DNA of 64,000 nucleotides from Streptomyces sp. NBC_01788. Lineage in GTDB: Bacteria; Actinomycetota; Actinomycetes; Streptomycetales; Streptomycetaceae. The notes beneath the pieces were generated by a model. The model had not been told where the DNA came from. It was given only the letters and a program-made list of their open reading frames with translations, and did no database searches. The position numbers and the translations under genes are program-made. The stretch covers positions 7,936,001-8,000,000 of the forward strand of contig NZ_CP109090.1 in assembly GCF_035917575.1 (NCBI RefSeq), in the 5' to 3' direction. Shown here piece by piece: positions 59,496 through 64,000 of this stretch. The stretch's first letter is position 1; each line of letters starts with the position of its first letter.

Positions 59496-60358
59496 CGGAC
59501 AGCCCCCTCAAAGACCGGACCGTCGTGGTGACCGGAGCCGCGCGCGGACTGGGCGCGGCACTCGCGCGGGAACTGGCCCGGCGCGGAGCGCGCCTGGCTC
59601 TCCTCGGCCACGAGGAGCCGGAACTGCGTGCACTGGCGGCATCCCTGCCCACCACGGCGCTGGCGGTCGACGTCGACGTCACCGACAACACCGCGCTGGA
59701 CCATGCGGCAGGCGAGGTCCGCCGCCACCTGGGCCGGCCGTCGGTGGTCGTGGCGAACGCGGGCATCGCCGAAGGAGGCCCCTTCGCGACATCGGATGCC
59801 GCCTCCTGGCGTCGAATCATCGATGTGAACCTTACGGGCAGTGCCCACACGGCACGCACCTTCCTCCCCGACCTGGTCGCAACGTCCGGCTACTTTCTGC
59901 AGGTCGCCTCGCTGGCGTCACTCGGCGCCACCCCGATGATGAGCGCCTACTGCGCCTCCAAGGCAGGCGTGGAGGCCTTCGCCCACGCGCTGCAGGCGGA
60001 AGTGGCCCACGAGGGAGTCGCCGTGGGCATTGCCTATCCCGCCTGGACGGACACCGACATGATCCGCGAGTCCGAACAGTTCACGGCCATGCGTCAATTG
60101 CGCACCCACATGCCCCCGCCCGCGGCCACCATCCACCCGGCCGACGTGGTCGCTGCCCGACTCGTGCGCGCGGTGGAGCGCCGCCGCGGCGCCGTCTACG
60201 TGCCGTCGTGGCTGCGTGCCCTTCAGGCGGTGCGCTCAGCCCTGCCCCCCGTAGTGCTGCGAGTGTCCCGCCACGCACTGCTTCACCTGGACACGGGGCG
60301 GCCGTTGCGCGCCACGGGCCCACTGGGCACCGGTGGACGAGCCGACCACGATCGTTGA
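59492..60358 (+). CDS. Short-chain dehydrogenase/reductase
   Basis: The GTG at 59492 overlaps the previous stop, giving 288 residues. TVVVTGAARGLGAALARELARRGA (about 10-33) holds the cofactor motif TGxxxGLG, VVANAGIAEGG the NAG motif, and the active site is Ser in LQVASLASLGATPMMSAYCASKAGVEAF with Tyr and Lys. The C-terminal tail (SWLRALQAVRSALPPVVLRVSRHAL) is longer than usual and may touch the membrane. It probably works with the DUF1990-like protein it is coupled to. Confidence 0.9.
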   Translation: MTDSPLKDRTVVVTGAARGLGAALARELARRGARLALLGHEEPELRALAASLPTTALAVDVDVTDNTALDHAAGEVRRHLGRPSVVVANAGIAEGGPFATSDAASWRRIIDVNLTGSAHTARTFLPDLVATSGYFLQVASLASLGATPMMSAYCASKAGVEAFAHALQAEVAHEGVAVGIAYPAWTDTDMIRESEQFTAMRQLRTHMPPPAATIHPADVVAARLVRAVERRRGAVYVPSWLRALQAVRSALPPVVLRVSRHALLHLDTGRPLRATGPLGTGGRADHDR

Positions 60359-60397
60359 CCCGGCGGGTGCACCGTGCCAACGGCCTCTCGCATCTGA

Positions 60398-61962
60398 CTA
60401 GGAACGGGTACAGCGGCCAGTTGGCCGGTCGGCGGGAGGGCGGCACTGGAGGGGGAAGTCGGCCGCGCTCGTGCTCAGGTAGCGGCCGATGCACGCGTTG
60501 GCCGTGGTTCTGCCGCGCGCGGCGCAGAAGGCCAGTGCGGAGCGTCCGTCGGTGAAGGGGCCCGGGACGTGGATCACCCAGGAGCCCGGGCGTAATGACG
60601 CGTAGTCGTCGCTGCGGAACACCTCCGCCTCGGGCACCGACTGCCGAATCGTGGCGAGCCGTTTGTCACGGTCGGCGGTGCCCGCGCCGGCGGGATCGGA
60701 GTAGAGCTGGGCGATCCAGCGGCCGTCAGGCGGGGGAGGCTGTTCGGCCGGGGCGGCCGACTGCGTCGCTTCAGCGGTTGTCCGTCCCGTCGGATCCGTC
60801 GTCGCGCCCGAGGCCGCGTCTTTCGTCGGGGCCGCCGGAGTCTCCGCAGTCCGCTCGGGCGCGGAACTCACGGCGGTGGTCGCCGGCTGAATGGACGTCA
60901 TGCCGGGCGGGGTGTCCACCGCACTGCTCGCCCCGTCCTTCTCCGGACCGCGAAGTGTGAGCACCAGCGCGGTCGTCACGGCCGTGGCGGCCGCCAGCAC
61001 CGTCGCGGTGACCCCGATGACGGCCGGTTTCCGATTCCGCGGAAGGCCAGGCGCGAGGGCGGATCCGGGGGTGTCCACCTGAGTGGGCGGATACCGGGGG
61101 GAAGCGCCGGAGCCGGCGGCACCGACGCGGTGACCGTCGGCCGCTCCCAGTGCGGCGCCGATCCGGACTCCACCCGCGCGAGCATCGCGTCCAGCCGCTC
61201 GGCGTCCGGGCGAGCCGCCGGGTCGCGTACCAGCAGAGCCTGGAGCACGGGGGCAAGGGCGCCGGAGCGCACCGGCGGCGGCACGGGTTCTTCGAGCACC
61301 GCGGCGAGGGTGGCGAGTGTCGTGGCACGCCGCAGCGGGCTGACCCCCTCGACGCTCACATGCAGCAGCAGGCCGAGCGACCACAGGTCGGACGCGGGGT
61401 CGTCGTCGTGGCCGCGGATGCGTTCAGGAGCGATGTACTCGGGTGATCCGACGAGTTCGTCCGTCGCTGTCAGCGAGGTCGAGCTCCGCATCCCCGCGAT
61501 GCCGAAGTCGGTGAGCACGGCCGTCCCGTCGGCGCGCAGCAGAACGTTGGCGGGTTTGACGTCCCGGTGATGGATGCCGACCGCATGGGCGGCCCGCAAC
61601 GCGGACAGCACCTGACGTCCCAGGCCGGCCGCCTCCACAGGCGTCAGCGGGCCGCCCGAGAGCCGTTCCTGGAGGGAGGGCCCGGGCACCAGCTCCATCA
61701 CGAGGCACGGGTGAGGATCCGTATCGACGAGGTGATGGATGGTCACGACGTTCGGGTGATTGAGCCGGGCCGGCGCCCGCGCTTCGCGCAGCACGCGCTC
61801 ACGCGAGCCGTCCGACACCTCCGCGTCCGACCGCACGGCCTTGAGCGCGACCTCCCGCTGCAGCACCGTGTCCCTCGCCCGCCACACCGTGCCCACTACG
61901 CCGCTTCCGAGCCGTTCGATCAGCTGGCAGCGTCCGTCCACGAGCTCTTCGCCCGCACCCAT
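60398..61962 (-). pseudogene. Serine/threonine protein kinase with a frameshift at a G6 run
   Basis: The kinase domain (about residues 10-270) is complete: LGSGVVGTVWRARD (nucleotide loop), VALKAV (Lys), HHRDVKPANVLL (catalytic loop), LTDFGIAG (DFG) and YIAPERI (APE). The frame then changes at CCCCCC on the coding strand (61095-61100). One more C would join it to ...RYPPTQVDTPGSALAPGLPRNRKPAVIGVTATVLAAATAVTTALVLTL, a single membrane segment, and a Pro/Thr-rich outer domain ending at 60398. Intact, it would be a typical one-pass Hanks-type receptor kinase. The run may be a sequencing error, a mutation or a slippage site. Confidence 0.82.
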
Positions 61963-62138
61963 GCGCAACAGATCAGGGACTGTGCAAGATCACGTAAGGC
62001 GGTTGAGACGGCTCGCTCATCGACCTGGTGAACATCGTGGTTCTCACCCGTAGCGTGCGTTGGAGACGGTTGTACCCTGGGTCGAGTGGGTTGTGCCCAC
62101 GCACCATGTGACCGCTGCCGGCCCGAGGAGGTGACGGG

Positions 62139-62225
62139 ATGAGTCCCTGCAGTAGTAGTCCCAGCAGTCCCAGCTCCCATTCCGTTGCACCCGGGGCGCC
62201 CGGCGGCCACCGCGCCGTCCTCTGA
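62139..62225 (+). CDS. Mini-ORF with CSSSP motif
   Basis: A strong ribosome-binding site (GAGGAGG, 7 bases before the ATG) precedes a 28-codon frame. It starts MSPCSSSPSSPSSHSVAPGA and ends with TGA at 62223-62225. The Cys-Ser-Ser-Ser-Pro start is shared with the mini-ORF at 63137, which suggests a leader-peptide class. It lies 90 bases before the start of another small gene. Function unknown. Confidence 0.5.
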   Translation: MSPCSSSPSSPSSHSVAPGAPGGHRAVL

Positions 62226-62314
62226 CGGCCGCCTCGACTCGAAGTGCGAAGCGCCGGGCGGTGATCGTGTTCGCCGCCGGCGCGCCTCGGGTGCCGATCA
62301 GGCGGAGGTGCGTC

Positions 62315-62497
62315 ATGACGATCACCATCACCCTGCCCCGTTTCCCTGTTCCCGAGGTGGCCGAGCGCGGTCTGCGGCAGTTGCTGCCGGTCGCCGAACC
62401 GGCGGTGCTCGCGCTGGCCGACGCCTGCGGCGTCGGGATGCCGGTGAGCCTGCTGTGGCTCGGCGTCAAGCTCGCCCGGTCGTCCACGCAGAGCTGA
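62315..62497 (+). CDS. Small hypothetical protein
   Basis: The ATG at 62315 has GGAGG 7 bases upstream and gives 60 residues: TITITLPRFPVPEVAERGLRQLLPVAEPAVLALADACGVGMPVSLLWLGVKLA. The C-terminal half is hydrophobic and could be a membrane helix. I do not recognise it. Confidence 0.5.
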   Translation: MTITITLPRFPVPEVAERGLRQLLPVAEPAVLALADACGVGMPVSLLWLGVKLARSSTQS

Positions 62498-62538
62498 TCG
62501 ACGAGCTGATCGACAGCGCGGCCCGTGGGAGGCAGACG

Positions 62539-62799
62539 GTGAACGGTCCGCAGGAACAAGCACGCCTGGCGGTTCGCCGCGCGAGGCAACGGCTGACCGA
62601 GGACGCGGCCGCCCTGATGGCCGCGTCCGGGGAAGCCGCCGAGATCGGGATGGAGGCGCGTGCGGAAGAGCTCCGACGTGCCGTCCTCGTCGCCTGGAGC
62701 ACCGGTGTGGCGCCCGAGGACATTGCCCAGGACGCCGGTGTGGAGCTCCGTGTGATCCGCGGCTGGGCCGTCCCAGGCCGTACACGTCCTGGCTCTTGA
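62539..62799 (+). CDS. Small HTH-like hypothetical protein
   Basis: The GTG at 62539 has GGGAGG 6 bases upstream and gives 86 residues. A charged helical part (EQARLAVRRARQRLTEDAAALMAASGEAAEIG) is followed by VLVAWSTGVAPEDIAQDAGVELRVIRGWAV, which has the spacing of a helix-turn-helix. It could be a small DNA-binding protein. It ends 25 bases before the promoter of the M-box unit. Confidence 0.5.
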   Translation: MNGPQEQARLAVRRARQRLTEDAAALMAASGEAAEIGMEARAEELRRAVLVAWSTGVAPEDIAQDAGVELRVIRGWAVPGRTRPGS

Positions 62800-62823
62800 T
62801 TGCGTCAAGACCTGGTCAACAAG

Positions 62824-62854
62824 TTGCGTAGACGTGCAAGTATGGCGCTACACT
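62824..62854 (+). promoter_or_regulatory. Putative promoter of the M-box/NRAMP unit
   Basis: TTGCGT (62824) and TACACT (62849-62854) lie 19 bases apart, close to Streptomyces housekeeping promoters. Transcription would begin near 62861, shortly before the riboswitch. Confidence 0.5.
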
Positions 62855-62872
62855 CGAGAAGGTTGAAGAGGC

Positions 62873-63031
62873 ACCTCGTTCGGTGAGGCGTCTTCACGGA
62901 CACAGGCCACTGACCCCACGACGTCGAGAGACGCCCAGGGTCAGGACAGGTCTCCCCGGCCCAAGGGGTGACCCCAAGTGGCTTCCCTCGCAGAGGGATT
63001 ACGCCGTGGAGTGCCAAAGCCCTGACGAGTT
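62873..63031 (+). ncRNA. M-box (ykoK) Mg2+ riboswitch
   Basis: The conserved M-box blocks appear in order: GTTCGGTGAGG (62878-62888), GGCCACTGACCC, GTCGAGAGACGCC (62923-62935), GGGTCAGGACAG, AAGGGGTGA, GATTACGCCGT and AGTGCCAAAGC (63010-63020). CTCGT at 62875 can pair with ACGAG at 63025 to close the structure. The M-box senses Mg2+ and shuts off Mg2+ transport genes when Mg2+ is high. Here it lies about 350 bases before an NRAMP-family gene. Confidence 0.88.
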
Positions 63032-63136
63032 GGGGTGTACCGGCCGCCGTCGTGCGGACGGGACCGGTTCGCTCCTTGCCGTGTCGTCGACGATGCCCTT
63101 CGTGCGGGTGTCCCCGGCCGGAAGGAGGCGAGAGAC

Positions 63137-63211
63137 ATGGATTGCAGTAGCAGTCCGGGCCACAGTCGGCCCCTGACCCGCTTGTCCTCGCATTCTTCCG
63201 GCACGCGGTAA
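63137..63211 (+). CDS. Mini-ORF with CSSSP motif between M-box and NRAMP
   Basis: AAGGAGG lies 9 bases before the ATG of a 24-codon frame that starts MDCSSSPGHSRPLTR and ends with TAA at 63209-63211. It shares the Cys-Ser-Ser-Ser-Pro start with the mini-ORF at 62139. It sits after the riboswitch and before the transporter, where a regulatory upstream ORF would be expected. Confidence 0.5.
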   Translation: MDCSSSPGHSRPLTRLSSHSSGTR

Positions 63212-63377
63212 CCATCTCCCTGCACGGCCGCGCTGCGCCGCGTCTTCCCACCCTCCCCCCTCCGTCCTGACGGCCGTGGAGACGGTGTGCGCTGTCCTGC
63301 GCGCCCGGGCGCGTGGGGGGATGGCTGCCTCGTGCCTCCGAACGCCTCCCCCGGTGGGGGGATTTGGGAGGTACCGC

Positions 63378-64000
63378 ATGGCCAACACCACCATCGACAC
63401 CACCGCCGCGGCAGCCCGCTCCGCGGTTCTCGACGGCGCGCACGTCGGCGACATCCGCGGCGCGCTCGGCACCATCAAGCTCGACGACACCGCACCCCGC
63501 ACGGGCCTGCCGGCCAAGCTCAAGACCCTTCTGGCGATCGTCGGCCCCGGCCTGATCGTGATGGTCGGCGACAACGACGCCGGTGCCTTCGCCACCTATG
63601 GCCAGGCGGGCCAGAACTACGGCACCCACCTGCTGTGGACCCTGCTGCTCCTGGTGCCTGTGCTGTACGTGAACCAGGAGATGGTGCTGCGGCTCGGCGC
63701 GGTCACCGGTGTCGGCCACGCGCGGCTGATCCTGGAGCGGTTCGGGAAGTTCTGGGGCGCCTTCAGTGTGATCGATCTGTTCCTGCTCAACGCGCTCACC
63801 CTGGTGACGGAGTTCATCGGCATCACCCTGGCGGCCGGCTACCTGGGGCTGCCCAGGACCGCCGCCGTGGTCCTCGCGGCCGGGATCATCATCGCGTCGG
63901 CGTTCACGGGATCGTTCCGGCGGTTCGAGCGGATGGCGATGGCACTGTGCGCGGCCTCGCTGCTCCTGGTCCCGATCTACTTCATGATCCACCCGCACAC
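63378..64000 (+). CDS. NRAMP-family metal transporter, probable Mg2+ type (partial)
   Basis: The ATG at 63378 follows GGGAGG. The first 207 residues are in the window and the gene runs off its end. After about 50 soluble residues comes the NRAMP first helix, AIVGPGLIVMVGDNDAGAFATYGQAG (54-79). The family motif DPGN is changed to Asp 67-Ala-Gly-Ala 70, so the metal-binding Asn is lost. Five membrane segments are visible. SLC11 homologues with an altered site of this kind are reported to carry Mg2+. The M-box upstream supports Mg2+ rather than Mn2+ or Fe2+. Confidence 0.88.
   Translation, partial: MANTTIDTTAAAARSAVLDGAHVGDIRGALGTIKLDDTAPRTGLPAKLKTLLAIVGPGLIVMVGDNDAGAFATYGQAGQNYGTHLLWTLLLLVPVLYVNQEMVLRLGAVTGVGHARLILERFGKFWGAFSVIDLFLLNALTLVTEFIGITLAAGYLGLPRTAAVVLAAGIIIASAFTGSFRRFERMAMALCAASLLLVPIYFMIHPH

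Overview
The window reads as a stretch of a Streptomyces (or very close actinomycete) chromosome arm. GC is very high and third codon positions are almost all G or C. GTG and TTG starts are common and many genes overlap by 4 bases. There are rare TTA (bldA-type) codons, CebR-type operators, secreted polysaccharide hydrolases and a large ATP-binding LuxR regulator. No tRNA, rRNA or CRISPR array was seen.

Layout. 0.3-6.5 kb: a tandem-GNAT acetyltransferase with a 227-bp MITE-like element touching its start codon, an LLM-class flavin oxidoreductase, and a coupled four-gene operon (HTH regulator, HExxH protein, multi-spanning membrane protein, FAD monooxygenase) with a 16-bp palindrome upstream and TTA codons in two genes. 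6.6-9.8 kb: two TetR regulators with a GNAT and a TetX-like monooxygenase; the second TetR has matching palindromic operators. 9.9-14.3 kb: P450, aromatic hydroxylase and amidohydrolase/decarboxylase around a shared 290-bp promoter region. 14.4-23.8 kb: a six-gene minus-strand sugar operon (binding protein, two permeases, GH31, LacI regulator, GH3) with two LacI operators. 23.9-28.8 kb: LAL regulator, a small membrane/heavy-metal-binding cluster and a cold-shock gene. 29.0-30.6 kb: remains of an aromatic-degradation operon. 30.9-34.9 kb: asparagine synthetase, then a GH6 cellulase with CBM2 and two CebR boxes. 35.3-41.2 kb: TRIC channel, M20 hydrolase, blasticidin-S-deaminase-like enzyme, GNAT, a frameshifted flavohaemoprotein, a VKOR fragment and a stand-alone maltokinase-cap protein. 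41.2-48.3 kb: three-subunit molybdenum hydroxylase, a small secreted protein and a polar amino-acid ABC transporter. 48.5-56.4 kb: quinone oxidoreductases, a HAD phosphatase, gene fragments, and a tightly coupled trio (acyl-CoA-dehydrogenase-like flavoenzyme, cytoplasmic PhnD-like protein, TusA-like/diiron fusion). 56.4-57.4 kb: an IS5-type insertion sequence. 57.6-60.4 kb: two divergent DUF1990-type genes with partners around an AT-rich palindrome. 60.4-62.0 kb: a frameshifted Ser/Thr kinase. 62.1-64.0 kb: two Cys-Ser-rich mini-ORFs, two small ORFs, an M-box Mg2+ riboswitch and an NRAMP-family gene that runs off the window.

The strongest candidates for new biology are the trio at 51.6-54.8 kb, whose third protein joins a TusA-like domain lacking the catalytic Cys to a two-ExxH diiron domain, and the M-box/mini-ORF/NRAMP unit, whose transporter has DAGA in place of the DPGN metal motif and so probably carries Mg2+. 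Several genes are decayed (29.0-30.6, 34.6, 40.2, 48.6, 50.8 kb) and two are broken by single-base shifts (flavohaemoprotein near 39,875; kinase at a G6 run, 61,095-61,100).
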